Source: Paracoccus acridae (lineage in GTDB: Bacteria; Pseudomonadota; Alphaproteobacteria; Rhodobacterales; Rhodobacteraceae). Taken from it: a stretch of DNA of 64,000 bases. Below are positions 18,604 through 28,576 of the stretch, piece after piece. The stretch spans positions 62,001 to 126,000 of the forward strand of contig NZ_BMIV01000004.1 of the NCBI RefSeq assembly GCF_014642735.1. Direction: 5' to 3'. Each line of letters begins with the position of its first letter. Within the stretch, counting starts at the first letter, position 1. A program made the translations under genes and the position numbers. Under the pieces are notes generated by a model. It was not told the origin of the DNA and did no database searches. It saw only the letters and a program-made list of their open reading frames with translations.

Positions 18604-20469
18604 TCAAAGATGCAGGCGGATGACGGCGAAGTCGCGGTCGTCATGGCCCACATGATCCATCCGGCGGCCGCAGCGTTCCGCGACCTCGGCCAGAAGGGGC
18701 AGGCCTTGGGGACCCGTCTCGAACAGGACCGTGGTGTCGGGCATCGGCATGAACTGCCAGGCCGGGCTTGGGTCGATGGACAGGCAACGGCGCTGGCGCA
18801 GGTAATCGCGGATCACGTTTCTGGTCTGAGGGCCTGGGGGCAGGGCGATCGGCTTGCCGATGGTCAGGGGCGCGAACAGCCCGCAGGCCGCCAGTCGATA
18901 GGAATTCGTGGCAAGGACGAACCGGTCCTCGTCGCGAACGGGGCGGCCGCGCCATGTCAGGTCGCGGATGCGGCTTCCGCCAGCCGGAAAGCCATCGACC
19001 GAAAAGGCGGGTGGGGCCGACAGGTCGATCCGCCACGCGACATCCTGGATGACATCGAACTGATAGGCCGGAAAACCCGGGTCGGTCAGCGGCTGGTCGT
19101 GTTCGCCAGGGCGGATCTGTCGAAACACGCTGGCCGAGCGTTCAAGCCAGTTGCGCAGGTCGGCGCCGTCGATCTGCAAGGCGCAGATGCGGTTCGGAAA
19201 GGAATAGATGTCGGTCAGGTTCCCCAGCCGCAGCCGGCCGGGCGCGACATCCGTGTAATAGCCGGGGCCACCCCGCCCGCCTGCCCGGAAAGGCGCGGCG
19301 GCCGACAGGACCGGAAGACCCTCCAGCCGGGTTCCGGCCAGGCTTTTGCGCACGAACCAGCGTTGCGCCATGTTGACCAGGGACAGCGCGGGGTCCACGC
19401 CCACCATCGCGAAATAGCTGCTGATCCGCTGGTCGCTGCGGGCGATATGGGTCCGCAGCCCCGCCATCGTCTTCCGGTGCGCGGGCGACACGACGCCCGT
19501 GATGGCAGGTGCGGGGGGCAGATCGGGACCGACAGCCTCGCAGTGCGATGTCGCATCGGACAGGCGCCAGCCAGTGCCAGGACCGCGGGTCAATGACAGG
19601 TCGACGATGCCCAGATGTGACCCGGCAAAGCCCGGCATCACGGCCGGCTTGCCCGACAGGGTGCCGCCCGCCGTATCGACGCCCGGCCTGCCCGCCACCT
19701 GATGGCCTGGAAAGACCTCGTGGGTATGGCCCGCAACGATCACGTCGATCCCGTCGATGACGGCAAGTTCGGCCGCGACATTTTCGCCAAAAGGGGCTGC
19801 GGGACGGTGCGAAATTCCGCTATGCGCCAGGGCGATGATCAGATCGGCGCCCGCTTCCTTCATCTGCGGAACGACAAGGCGGGCCGTGGCCAGGATGTCG
19901 TCGCAGGCCATCTGCCGCGACAGGTCGCGGTCCCAGGCGGTCGTCTGCGGCGGCAGGAAACCAACCAGGCCGATCCGCAGGCCGGCCGGGCGCCCGTCAT
20001 CGGTCAGCACGCGCTTGTCCAGGATCGAGAAGCGGGGAAAGTCCGGCCGTCCCCGAAGGCGCAGATTAGCAGCAAGAAACGGGAACCGTGCCTGACGGGC
20101 AGCCGCCTGTAGAACATCCAGGCCAAAGGCGAAATCGTGATTGCCGATGGCCGCCGCGTCATAGCCCATCTGGTTCATGGCGGCGATGGCCGGATGTCGC
20201 CCGCCCGCCTGTGCCGCCTGGTCCCCCAGCGGCGTTCCCTGCAGGAAGTCCCCGTTGTCCAGAAGCAGCGTGTTCCGCCCCGCCCGCCGCCTGTCCACCA
20301 GCGACGCGATCTGCGCCAGGCTTCCCTGCCGGCAGGGACGATCCGCCAGGTAATCATGGGGCAGAAGCTTCATGTGCATGTCGGTCGTCGCCAGGATGCG
20401 CAGACCGACGGTATCCGTCAGGTCCGACGTCGGGTCGTCTTCGTTTGCCACGCCCGCTGTGTCCCGCAT
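18604..20469 (-). CDS. cpdB: 2',3'-cyclic-nucleotide 2'-phosphodiesterase / 3'-nucleotidase, without signal peptide
   Basis: A 621-residue two-domain 5'-nucleotidase-family enzyme. The N-terminal calcineurin-like metallophosphatase domain (about 22-300) shows all five metal blocks: ATTDMHM (D-x-H), LDNGDFLQGTPLG, IGNHDFAFG, LAHSGIS and AGHTHEVFPG. The C-terminal nucleotide-binding domain (about 370-600) has LYSFPN-type (here IYSFPNRICALQIDG), the ATNSYRLAACG loop and the base-stacking YQFDV region. Enzymes of this type are normally periplasmic, but the start MRDTAGVANEDDPTSD is hydrophilic and an in-frame stop lies 16 codons upstream (20518-20520), so no signal peptide is encoded. It may act in the cytosol, or export may have been lost. 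Confidence 0.88.
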   Translation of the reverse strand: MRDTAGVANEDDPTSDLTDTVGLRILATTDMHMKLLPHDYLADRPCRQGSLAQIASLVDRRRAGRNTLLLDNGDFLQGTPLGDQAAQAGGRHPAIAAMNQMGYDAAAIGNHDFAFGLDVLQAAARQARFPFLAANLRLRGRPDFPRFSILDKRVLTDDGRPAGLRIGLVGFLPPQTTAWDRDLSRQMACDDILATARLVVPQMKEAGADLIIALAHSGISHRPAAPFGENVAAELAVIDGIDVIVAGHTHEVFPGHQVAGRPGVDTAGGTLSGKPAVMPGFAGSHLGIVDLSLTRGPGTGWRLSDATSHCEAVGPDLPPAPAITGVVSPAHRKTMAGLRTHIARSDQRISSYFAMVGVDPALSLVNMAQRWFVRKSLAGTRLEGLPVLSAAAPFRAGGRGGPGYYTDVAPGRLRLGNLTDIYSFPNRICALQIDGADLRNWLERSASVFRQIRPGEHDQPLTDPGFPAYQFDVIQDVAWRIDLSAPPAFSVDGFPAGGSRIRDLTWRGRPVRDEDRFVLATNSYRLAACGLFAPLTIGKPIALPPGPQTRNVIRDYLRQRRCLSIDPSPAWQFMPMPDTTVLFETGPQGLPLLAEVAERCGRRMDHVGHDDRDFAVIRLHL

Positions 20470-20749
20470 TCCAATCCTCGACCACAGGCGCGGCGCGACG
20501 GCGGCATCCTGTCCTGATCAAATTATCGACAGCACGACGTCTTCACAACCACAGATTGTCGTGCAACCATCATCCCCCGCACATTGACGATAAAGGCTGC
20601 AGCCGTGGCTGAATCGGCACAGGGCTTACGCCTGCCGGTGATCCGGCGACAGGGGATACCCTTGCGGTTGAAAGAAATGGCCTGGATCGTTATGAACCCC
20701 GCAATTTGCAGCAGCCGGGCCACCGCCGGCATTGAATGGTCAGGCAGAA
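20470..20749. other. Divergent intergenic region, 280 bases
   Basis: The space between the divergently transcribed cpdB-like and SRPBCC genes. I see no convincing ORF, RNA or strong hairpin. A TTGAAA near 20669 facing the SRPBCC gene could be part of a promoter, but no good -10 follows at standard spacing. Confidence 0.4.
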
Positions 20750-21202
20750 ATGAAATTCTCGACCCGCTTCGATACCGACAAGCCGTCGGCCGAGCTTTTT
20801 GACATCATCAGCGATTTTTCCCGAAGCGAACGCACCCTGGGGGCGCGGGGCGCGCAGGTCCGGCGGATCGACCCGGCCCAGGACCCCGGGACCGGGCTAG
20901 GCTGGACCATCGACTTCAACTGGCGCGGGCAACGGCGGAACGTGCGGCTGGATGTCACCCGGTTCGACCGCCCGTCCCACATCACGCTTGACGGCCAGTC
21001 AGACCAGTTCGACCTGTCCATCAACATGACCGTCGTGGCGCTGAGCCGCGTGAAATCGCGCCTGCTGTTCGAAACCGAGATCCGTCCCCGTACCATGCGC
21101 GCCCGGTTGTTGTTGCAGACCGCCAAGCTGGGCAAGGCGCAACTGGACCGGAAATACGACCAGCGGATCGCCGATTTCCTGACGCACCTGCGCGCGGCCT
21201 AG
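20750..21202 (+). CDS. SRPBCC (START-like) family protein
   Basis: A 150-residue protein with the helix-grip pattern of the polyketide cyclase/START superfamily: an N-terminal strand (MKFSTRFDTDKPSAELFDII), a short helix, alternating strands (GLGWTIDFNWRGQRRNVRLD; HITLDGQSDQFDLSINMTVV) and a long C-terminal helix ([19 protein letters not shown]). Such proteins bind a hydrophobic ligand; the ligand is unknown. ATG 20750 is chosen over an in-frame codon six residues earlier because strand 1 starts here. Its TAG shares the palindromic CTAG with the stop of the convergent pheA. Confidence 0.75.
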   Translation: MKFSTRFDTDKPSAELFDIISDFSRSERTLGARGAQVRRIDPAQDPGTGLGWTIDFNWRGQRRNVRLDVTRFDRPSHITLDGQSDQFDLSINMTVVALSRVKSRLLFETEIRPRTMRARLLLQTAKLGKAQLDRKYDQRIADFLTHLRAA

Positions 21203-22056
21203 CCCGCCTGCCGCTGCGCCTCGCGCAGGGGATCGGCGGGATAGACGCCCAGGATGTCCAGCGACGAGGTGAAATAGCGCAATTCGTCAAGCGCGCGCTG
21301 AAGGGCCGGATCCTCGGGGTGGCCTTCGACATCGGCATAGAACTGGGTCGCGGTGAAGACACCGTCCACCATATAGCTTTCCAGCTTGGTCATGTTGACG
21401 CCGTTCGTCGCGAACCCGCCCATGGCCTTGTAGAGCGCGGCGGGAATGTTGCGGACCCGGAAGACGAAGGTGGTCAGCATCCGGTCGGAGCGGCGGTTGT
21501 AATCGGGCTGCCGTCCCATGATCAGGAAGCGGGTGGTGTTGTGGTGATGATCCTCGATGTCGCGGGCCAGCACCTCCAGCCCGTGGATCTCGGCGGCCAG
21601 TTCGCTGGCCATGACGCCTTCGCCCGGCATCCGGTCGCGCGCAAGATCGGCGGCGGCGCCCGCGCTGTCGGCCGAGGCCGAGGCGGTCATCCCATGCCGC
21701 GTCAGGAAGCCGCGCGCCTGCGGGATCAGCACCAGATGCGCGCGGACGTGGCGCACATCCTCCAACCGGGTGCCCGGCAGCGACATCAACGCAATGCGGA
21801 CCCGCACGAAGGCCTCGTCGATGATGTGCAGGCCGGATTCCGGCAGCATGTGATGGATGTCGGCCACCCGGCCATAGGTCGAATTCTCGACCGGCAGCAT
21901 GGCCAGGTCGGCCTCGTGGCTGCGCACGGCCTCGATCACGTCCTCGAAGGTGCGGCAGGGCAGGACCTCCATCCCGGGCCGCGCCTTGCGGCAGGCTTCG
22001 TGGCTGTAGGCGCCGGGTTCGCCCTGGAAGGCGATGCGGTTGGTCGTGGTCGTCAT
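21199..22056 (-). CDS. pheA: Prephenate dehydratase
   Basis: Converts prephenate to phenylpyruvate for phenylalanine synthesis. The 285-residue monofunctional enzyme has two PDT halves ([37 protein letters not shown]; the second half ends in the catalytic T-R-F signature [12 protein letters not shown]). A C-terminal ACT domain follows ([20 protein letters not shown], then MTKLESYM), the feedback site for Phe. The start at 22056 ([11 protein letters not shown]) fits the family; twelve further codons upstream are open but add nothing. No chorismate mutase is fused. It is divergent from cycM, an arrangement consistent with Paracoccus. Confidence 0.94.
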   Translation of the reverse strand: MTTTTNRIAFQGEPGAYSHEACRKARPGMEVLPCRTFEDVIEAVRSHEADLAMLPVENSTYGRVADIHHMLPESGLHIIDEAFVRVRIALMSLPGTRLEDVRHVRAHLVLIPQARGFLTRHGMTASASADSAGAAADLARDRMPGEGVMASELAAEIHGLEVLARDIEDHHHNTTRFLIMGRQPDYNRRSDRMLTTFVFRVRNIPAALYKAMGGFATNGVNMTKLESYMVDGVFTATQFYADVEGHPEDPALQRALDELRYFTSSLDILGVYPADPLREAQRQAG

Positions 22057-22171
22057 GGCCGCTGTCCGAATTTTGAAGGCTCGTGTGGTCAACTATACCT
22101 TGATCCTTCAAAGCGAAAGCGGATACATACCCCACGAATTGACGAGCTTACCAAGGCGGGGATCGCACGCG

Positions 22172-22705
22172 ATGTTCAACACCATGACCGTGACCAAGGC
22201 CGCAGGCGCGCTGATCGGCGCGCTGCTGTTTCTGATGCTGGCCAACTGGGCGGCGGGATCGCTGTATCACGTCGGCTCCACCCATCACGGCGAGGGTGAG
22301 GAGGTCGCGCAGGCCTATACCATCCCGGTCGAGGAGGCCGCGGGCGGCGAGGAAGCGGCCGAGGAGCAGATCGACTTCGCGGCGCTGCTGGCTTCGGCCG
22401 ATGCCGCCGCGGGCGAAAAGGACTTCGGCAAGTGCAAGGCCTGCCACAAGCTGGACGGCACGGACGGCGTCGGCCCGCACCTGAACGGCGTCGTGGGCCG
22501 CGAAGTCGCCTCCGTCGCGGGCTTCAACTATTCCCCCGCCATGGTCGAGCACAAGGCCGAGGCGCCTGCCTGGACGCCCGAGGCGCTGCAGGAGTTCCTG
22601 GCCAACCCCAAGGCGGACGTGCCGGGCACCAAGATGTCCTTTGCCGGCCTGAAGGATCCCCAGGATCGCGCCGACATCATCGCCTATCTGCAAACCCAGC
22701 AGTAA
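22172..22705 (+). CDS. cycM: Membrane-anchored cytochrome c552
   Basis: Carries electrons between the bc1 complex and aa3 cytochrome c oxidase. The 177-residue protein begins [20 protein letters not shown], an uncleaved signal anchor (helix about 10-27). A charged Glu/Ala-rich linker (about 30-70) separates this from a class I cytochrome c domain with the haem site CKACH and the distal Met ligand in [11 protein letters not shown]. The N-terminus and layout match Paracoccus denitrificans CycM as I know it. ATG 22172 is chosen because the frame upstream lacks any anchor feature. A strong terminator follows. Confidence 0.94.
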   Translation: MFNTMTVTKAAGALIGALLFLMLANWAAGSLYHVGSTHHGEGEEVAQAYTIPVEEAAGGEEAAEEQIDFAALLASADAAAGEKDFGKCKACHKLDGTDGVGPHLNGVVGREVASVAGFNYSPAMVEHKAEAPAWTPEALQEFLANPKADVPGTKMSFAGLKDPQDRADIIAYLQTQQ

Positions 22706-22724
22706 GGCTGTCCGCATCGGAATG

Positions 22725-22751
22725 GGGCGCATCGCGGGATGCGCCCTTTTT
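22725..22751 (+). terminator. Rho-independent terminator of cycM
   Basis: A perfect 9-bp stem GGGCGCATC / GATGCGCCC (22725-22733, 22738-22746) with a GCGG loop precedes five T. It lies 20 bases after the cycM stop. Confidence 0.9.
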
Positions 22752-22847
22752 CATGCGCGCATCCCACGCGGCCTCACGAAATCGCGGCTTGATCGTGTCC
22801 CCCGCGCTGCCTAGCGTGCAGCAGACACCACAGCCGGAGTTCGCCCC

Positions 22848-24710
22848 ATGCGCCGCCTTGCCCTGATCGCCACCCTTGCCCTTGCCCCGGCCGGTGCCGC
22901 CCTGTCGCAAGAGGCCGAGGCGACCGGGAACGGCGAAACCGTCATCAAGACCCACGCGATCGCGCTGTTCGGCGAACCCGCGCTGCCTGCCGATTTCCCC
23001 CATTACCGCTATGTGAACCCCGACGCGCCCAAGGGGGGCGAGATTTCCTTTGGCGCGGTCGGCGGCTTCGACAGCTTCAACCCCTTCACCCATCGGGGCC
23101 GGGCCATCGCCCTGTCGGTGATCCAGCTTGAACGGCTGATGGACAGCCCGGCGGACGAGCTGGGCGTCGATTACTGCCTTTTGTGCGAGACGCTGGAATA
23201 TCCCGAAAGCAAGGACTGGGTGATCTTCAATCTGCGCCCCGAGGCGAAGTTCAGCGACGGCACGCCGCTGACCGCCCATGACGTGCTGTTCAGCTTTGAA
23301 ACCCTGCGCGACAAGGGCCTGTCGTCCTTCCGCATGGCGATGCAGCAGATGGTCGCCAAGGCCGAGGTGCTGGACGACCACCGCATCAAGTTCACCTTCG
23401 CCAAAGGCTATCCCCGCCGCGACGTGATTTCTCAGATGGGCAACCAGATCGTCTTCTCGAAGAAGGACTTCGAGGACAACGAGCGCGACCTGGAGCAGAG
23501 CACGAACATCCCCTATGTCGGGTCCGGTCCCTATATGTTCGACCGCGCCGACATGGGCCGCACCATGGTCGTGAAACGCAACCCCGATTACTGGGGCAAG
23601 GACCTGCCGATCAACCAGGGCCGCTTCAACTTCGACCGCATCCGCTACGAGATGTTCGGCGACTTCGACAGCGCCTTCGAGGCTTTCAAGGCGGGCGAAT
23701 ACACCTTCCGCAACGAGACATCCTCGATGCACTGGTCCACGCGCTATGACTTTCCGGCCCTTGCCTCGGGTGCCGTGGTGCGGGAAACGCTGCCCAACGG
23801 CCAGATCGCCAGCGCGGATGCCTGGGTCTTCAACCTGCGCCGCGAGAAGTTCCAGGACATCCGCGTGCGCGAAGCGATCGGGCTGATGTTCAACTTCGAA
23901 TGGACGAACCAGACGCTGCTTTACGGTCTGGAAACGCGCGTCAATTCCTTCTGGGACAACAGCGAATTCCGCGCCGACGGCCCCCCCACGCCCGAGGAGG
24001 TCGCGCTGCTGGAACCCGTCGCGGCCGATCTGCCCGAAGGCATCCTGACCGATGACGCGGTGGTCCAGCCGACCTCGGGCGAACGCCAGCAGGATCGCCG
24101 GAACATGCGCCAGGCCATGGCCCTGCTGGACGAGGCGGGCTGGGCCGTGGGCAGCGATGGGATGCGCCGCAATGCCGCCGGAGAGGTGCTGCGGGTCGAG
24201 ATCCTGAACGACGACGTGGGCAACGATCGCATCCTTAACCCCTTTGTCCAGAACCTGCGCGCCATCGGCATCGACGCCGTGAACCGCCGCGTGGACAATG
24301 CCGAGATGGAGCTGCGCACCCGGTCCAAGGATTTCGACATGGTCGAGGATTCGCTGGGCCAGTCCTATGCGGTCGGCGGTTACGCCGGCCAGGTCTTCGG
24401 GTCCGAGGACGCGGACGACGTGTTCAACCCGATGGGCCTTGCCAATCCCGCCATCGACCGGCTTCTGGAACTGGGCCAGCAGGCGGAAACGCAGGAAGAA
24501 AACCTTGTCGCCATCAGCGCCCTGGATCGCGCCCTGCGCAGCCTGCGCTTCTGGGTGCCGAAATGGTACAAGGCCGAATACACGCTGGCCTATTACGACA
24601 TGTATCGCCACCCCGAACAGATGCCGCCCTATGCGCTTGGCACGCTGGACTTCTGGTGGGCAGATACCGCGCGCGAGGCGGAACTGAAGGCGGCAAGGGC
24701 GATCCGCTGA
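22848..24710 (+). CDS. yejA: Peptide/microcin-type ABC transporter substrate-binding protein
   Basis: Periplasmic binding protein (SBP family 5) of the YejABEF importer. The 620-residue precursor has a signal peptide ([20 protein letters not shown], cleavage near AALS-Q). Motifs: [20 protein letters not shown] at the mature start, typical of Yej[21 protein letters not shown], the SBP_5 signature; and SGPYMF...[11 protein letters not shown]. The family takes up oligopeptides, and microcin C in E. coli. It heads a yejA-yejB-yejE-yejF set, but 91 bases with a possible GC hairpin separate it from yejB, perhaps letting the binding protein be made in excess. Confidence 0.92.
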   Translation: MRRLALIATLALAPAGAALSQEAEATGNGETVIKTHAIALFGEPALPADFPHYRYVNPDAPKGGEISFGAVGGFDSFNPFTHRGRAIALSVIQLERLMDSPADELGVDYCLLCETLEYPESKDWVIFNLRPEAKFSDGTPLTAHDVLFSFETLRDKGLSSFRMAMQQMVAKAEVLDDHRIKFTFAKGYPRRDVISQMGNQIVFSKKDFEDNERDLEQSTNIPYVGSGPYMFDRADMGRTMVVKRNPDYWGKDLPINQGRFNFDRIRYEMFGDFDSAFEAFKAGEYTFRNETSSMHWSTRYDFPALASGAVVRETLPNGQIASADAWVFNLRREKFQDIRVREAIGLMFNFEWTNQTLLYGLETRVNSFWDNSEFRADGPPTPEEVALLEPVAADLPEGILTDDAVVQPTSGERQQDRRNMRQAMALLDEAGWAVGSDGMRRNAAGEVLRVEILNDDVGNDRILNPFVQNLRAIGIDAVNRRVDNAEMELRTRSKDFDMVEDSLGQSYAVGGYAGQVFGSEDADDVFNPMGLANPAIDRLLELGQQAETQEENLVAISALDRALRSLRFWVPKWYKAEYTLAYYDMYRHPEQMPPYALGTLDFWWADTAREAELKAARAIR

Positions 24711-24801
24711 CGTCAGGGTTGATTTCCGGGCGGTCCCGCCCGACAAGGGCGGGATAAAGGACAAGGGGCCGCGAAGGCCCGCAAGGGGCAAGGGCAATCC
24801 G

Positions 24802-25878
24802 ATGGGCGCCTATATCCTGCGGCGGTTGCTGCTGATCATCCCGACGCTGATCGGGATCATGGTGGTGAACTTCACCCTGACGCAATTTGTCCCCGGCGGT
24901 CCCATCGAACAGATCGCCGCGCAGGTGCAGGGTTCGGGCGACGCCTTCAGCAACATATCCGGCGGGGGCGCGGGCGCCGACACCGGCGTGGTCGAAGGAT
25001 ACGAGGGCGCGCGCGGCCTGCCGCCCGAGTTCATCGCCCAGCTTGAGAAAGAGTTCGGCTTCGACAAGCCGCCCTTGCAGCGCTTCCTGACGATGATGGG
25101 CAATTACCTGACCTTCGATTTCGGCACGTCATGGTTCCGGTCGATCAGCGTCATCGACCTGGTGATCGAGAAGATGCCGGTGTCCATCACGCTGGGCCTG
25201 TGGTCCACGCTGCTGGCTTATCTGATCTCGATCCCGCTGGGGATCCGCAAGGCGGTGCGCGACGGGACGCGGTTCGACACCTGGACCTCGGGCATCATCA
25301 TCATGGCCTATGCGATCCCGGCCTTCCTGTTCGCGGTGCTGCTGATGGTGCTGTTCGCGGGCGGCAGCTATTGGCAGATCTTCCCGCTGCGCGGTCTGAC
25401 CAGCGACAACTTCGCCGACCTGACGCTTTGGGGCAAGATCAAGGACTATGCCTGGCACGCGACCCTGCCGGTGGTGGCCTCGACGATTTCCAGCTTTGCC
25501 ACGCTAACCCTTCTGACAAAGAACAGTTTTCTGGACGAGATCAACAAGCAGTATGTGATGACCGCGCGCGCCAAGGGCCTGACCGAGGGGCGCGTGCTTT
25601 ACGGCCACGTCTTCCGCAACGCCATGCTGATCGTCATCGCAGGGTTTCCGGCGGTGTTCCTGGGCGTCTTCTTCGGCGCTTCCATCCTGATCGAGACGGT
25701 TTTTTCGCTGGACGGCCTTGGCCGCCTGGGCTTCGAGGCCGCGGTGCAGCGCGACTATCCGGTGATCTTCGGCACGCTTTACGTCTTCGGGCTTCTCAGC
25801 TTGGTGGTGGGGATCCTGTCGGACATGATGTATGTCTTCGTCGATCCGCGCATCGACTTTGAATCGAGGGCCGGTTGA
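24802..25878 (+). CDS. yejB: Peptide ABC transporter permease YejB
   Basis: A 358-residue inner-membrane permease. The first helix is [20 protein letters not shown], then a periplasmic loop with [14 protein letters not shown] and a Gly-rich insert to about residue 75. A binding-protein-dependent transport domain follows with some five further helices ([40 protein letters not shown]). The EAA-like coupling loop is [20 protein letters not shown]. The stop overlaps the yejE start by one base (TGATG), so the two permeases are coupled. Confidence 0.93.
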   Translation: MGAYILRRLLLIIPTLIGIMVVNFTLTQFVPGGPIEQIAAQVQGSGDAFSNISGGGAGADTGVVEGYEGARGLPPEFIAQLEKEFGFDKPPLQRFLTMMGNYLTFDFGTSWFRSISVIDLVIEKMPVSITLGLWSTLLAYLISIPLGIRKAVRDGTRFDTWTSGIIIMAYAIPAFLFAVLLMVLFAGGSYWQIFPLRGLTSDNFADLTLWGKIKDYAWHATLPVVASTISSFATLTLLTKNSFLDEINKQYVMTARAKGLTEGRVLYGHVFRNAMLIVIAGFPAVFLGVFFGASILIETVFSLDGLGRLGFEAAVQRDYPVIFGTLYVFGLLSLVVGILSDMMYVFVDPRIDFESRAG

Positions 25879-26981
25879 TGGCACTCTCGGAACTCAACCG
25901 CCGCCGCTGGCGAAATTTCCGCCGCAACGGCCGCGCCTTGTGGTCGCTGGTGATCTTTTCAATCCTGTTCGTGATCGCCATGTGTGCCGAACTGGTGGCC
26001 AACGACAAACCCATTGTCGCCAGCTATCGCGGGGAACTGTATTTTCCTGCCTACAACTTCTATCCGGAAACCGCTTTTGGCGGCGATTTTCAGACCGAGG
26101 CGATCTATAACGACCCGGCCGTGGAATGCCTGATCGTGACCGGCGGAAGCCAGGATTGCTGGGACACGCCCGAGGAACTGATCGCCGCCGTGGACGCGGG
26201 CACCAGCGACATCCCCAAGGATGAACAGGGCTGGATGATCTGGCCGGTGATCCCGTTCCATTATTCGACCATCAACAACGTGGGCAGCGCCCCAAGCGCG
26301 CCGGACGGCACACATTGGCTGGGAACCGACGACACCGCCCGCGACGTGCTGGCCCGCGTGATCTATGGCTTCCGCATCTCGATCCTGTTCACGCTGATCG
26401 TGACGGTGGTGGCATCTGTCGTGGGCATCGCGGCGGGGGCGATCCAGGGATACTTCGGCGGGCGGACCGATCTGGTCTTCCAGCGGGTGCTGGAGATCTG
26501 GGCATCCACCCCGTCGCTTTACGTCATCATCATCCTGTTCGCGATCTTGGGGCGCAGCTTCTGGCTCTTGGTCTTCGTGACGATCCTGTTCGGCTGGCCC
26601 GCGCTTGTGGGCGTAGTCCGGGCCGAATTCCTGCGGGCGCGGAATTTCGAATATGTCCGCGCCGCCCGTGCCCTGGGCGTGTCCGACCGCACCATCATGT
26701 TCCGCCACATCCTGCCCAACGCGATGGTCGCCACGCTGACCATGCTGCCCTTTGTCGTGACCGGCACGATCAGCGGGTTGGCCGCGCTGGATTACCTGGG
26801 CTATGGCCTGCCCGCATCGGCGCCCTCGCTGGGGGAACTGGCGTTGCAGGCCAAGCAGAACCTGCAGGCGCCCTGGCTGGCCTTCACCGCCTTCTTCACA
26901 TTCGCCATCATGCTGTCGCTTCTGGTCTTCGTCTTCGAAGGCGTGCGCGATGCCTTTGACCCCCGGAAGACCTTCAAATGA
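25878..26981 (+). CDS. yejE: Peptide ABC transporter permease YejE
   Basis: A 367-residue partner permease. It begins [20 protein letters not shown] (basic, cytosolic), then a helix (LWSLVIFSILFVIAMCAELV) and a long periplasmic loop. That loop contains the YejE-type GELYFPAYNFYPET and HWLGTDDTARDVLARV. Five C-terminal helices follow, with coupling loop FEYVRAARALGVSDRTIMFR. I start at ATG 25878 rather than the TTG one codon earlier. It ends in an ATGA overlap with yejF. Confidence 0.93.
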   Translation: MALSELNRRRWRNFRRNGRALWSLVIFSILFVIAMCAELVANDKPIVASYRGELYFPAYNFYPETAFGGDFQTEAIYNDPAVECLIVTGGSQDCWDTPEELIAAVDAGTSDIPKDEQGWMIWPVIPFHYSTINNVGSAPSAPDGTHWLGTDDTARDVLARVIYGFRISILFTLIVTVVASVVGIAAGAIQGYFGGRTDLVFQRVLEIWASTPSLYVIIILFAILGRSFWLLVFVTILFGWPALVGVVRAEFLRARNFEYVRAARALGVSDRTIMFRHILPNAMVATLTMLPFVVTGTISGLAALDYLGYGLPASAPSLGELALQAKQNLQAPWLAFTAFFTFAIMLSLLVFVFEGVRDAFDPRKTFK

Positions 26982-28576
26982 CCGAAGCCGTTCTGTCGGT
27001 CCAGGACCTGCGCATCAGCTTTCGCCAGGAAGGCCGGACTGTGCCCGCCGTCAAGGGCGTCAGCTTCCACATCGGCAAGGGCGAGACGATGGCCCTGGTG
27101 GGCGAATCCGGGTCGGGCAAGTCGGTGACGGCCCTGTCCACCGTGCGCCTGCTGGGCGATTCCGCCGTGGTCGAGGGATCGGTCAAATACGCGGGCCGTG
27201 AGATGGTGGACGCGCCCGAGCCTATGCTGCGCGACATCCGGGGCGATGACATCAGCTTCATCTTCCAGGAACCGATGACATCCCTGAACCCCCTGCACAC
27301 GCTGGAAAAGCAGCTGGGCGAAAGCCTGGCGCTGCACCAGGGGCTGACCGGGGCCAGGGCACGCGCACGGATCGTCGAACTGCTGACCCGCGTGGGCATC
27401 CGCGATCCCGAATCGCGGTTGTCGGATTACCCGCACCAGTTGTCGGGCGGGCAGAGGCAGCGCGTGATGATCGCCATGGCGCTTGCCAACGGGCCGGAAC
27501 TGCTGATCGCGGACGAGCCGACCACCGCGCTTGACGTGACGATCCAGGCGCAGATCCTGGACCTGCTGGCGGAACTGAAGGCGGCCGAGGGGCTGTCGAT
27601 GCTGTTCATCAGCCATGACCTTGGCATTGTCCGCCGCATCGCCGACCGAGTCTGCGTGATGAAGGACGGCGAGATCGTGGAACAGGGCCCGGTGGCCGAG
27701 ATCTTTGCCAATCCGCAGCACGACTATACACGCAAGCTGCTGGCTGCCGAACCGACGGGCAGGGCCGACCCCATCTCTGATACTGCCGAAACCATGGTCG
27801 AGACGCGCGACCTGAAGGTCTGGTTTCCGATCCAACGTGGCCTGCTGCGCCGCACGGTGGGCCATGTGAAGGCCGTGAACGGCGCGACCCTGACCCTGCG
27901 GGCCGGGGAAACCCTGGGCATCGTCGGGGAATCAGGCAGCGGCAAGACGACGCTGGCCTTGGCGATCATGCGGCTGATCGCCAGCGACGGGCCGATCCTG
28001 TTCATGGGCCAGGACATTTCCCGCTGGCAGTCGCGCCAGTTGCGAAGGCTGCGCCGCGACATGCAGATCGTCTTCCAGGATCCCTTCGGCAGCCTGTCGC
28101 CCCGGATGACGGTCGAACAGATCATCGCCGAGGGCCTGACTGTCCACGGGGTCGAAAAAGGCCGCGACCGCCGCACCATGGTTGCCGAGATCATGGCAGA
28201 GGTGGGATTGAACCCCGACACCATGCACCGCTATCCGCACGAATTTTCCGGCGGGCAGCGACAGCGCATCGCCATCGCCCGCGCCATGATCCTGCGGCCC
28301 AAGGTGGTGGTGCTGGACGAACCGACAAGCGCCCTGGACATGACGGTGCAGGTGCAGATCGTCCAGCTTCTGCGCGGCTTGCAGCAGAAATACGGGCTGG
28401 CCTTCCTGTTCATCAGCCACGACCTGCGCGTCGTGCGCGCCATGTCGCACAAGATCATGGTCATGCGCGCGGGCGAAGTGGTCGAGCAGGGGACCACGAC
28501 CGAAATCTTCGACGCCCCGCAGCAGGACTATACCCGCGCGCTGCTCGCGGCGGCATTTCGTGATCATCACCGATGA
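26978..28576 (+). CDS. yejF: Peptide ABC transporter, fused double ATP-binding protein
   Basis: A 532-residue protein with two complete ABC ATPase halves that power YejBE. Half one (about 1-260): Walker A GESGSGKS, signature [15 protein letters not shown], Walker [13 protein letters not shown]. Half two (about 270-532): [36 protein letters not shown]. Each is followed by the oligopeptide-type C-terminal extension ([28 protein letters not shown]). Both halves keep all catalytic elements. It overlaps yejE upstream and the glycosyltransferase downstream by ATGA. Confidence 0.94.
   Translation: MTEAVLSVQDLRISFRQEGRTVPAVKGVSFHIGKGETMALVGESGSGKSVTALSTVRLLGDSAVVEGSVKYAGREMVDAPEPMLRDIRGDDISFIFQEPMTSLNPLHTLEKQLGESLALHQGLTGARARARIVELLTRVGIRDPESRLSDYPHQLSGGQRQRVMIAMALANGPELLIADEPTTALDVTIQAQILDLLAELKAAEGLSMLFISHDLGIVRRIADRVCVMKDGEIVEQGPVAEIFANPQHDYTRKLLAAEPTGRADPISDTAETMVETRDLKVWFPIQRGLLRRTVGHVKAVNGATLTLRAGETLGIVGESGSGKTTLALAIMRLIASDGPILFMGQDISRWQSRQLRRLRRDMQIVFQDPFGSLSPRMTVEQIIAEGLTVHGVEKGRDRRTMVAEIMAEVGLNPDTMHRYPHEFSGGQRQRIAIARAMILRPKVVVLDEPTSALDMTVQVQIVQLLRGLQQKYGLAFLFISHDLRVVRAMSHKIMVMRAGEVVEQGTTTEIFDAPQQDYTRALLAAAFRDHHR

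Noticed and set aside
18281..18607. A 108-codon frame across the SRP RNA region
   Set aside because: It overlaps the conserved RNA and the regulatory boxes and shows no protein-like pattern.
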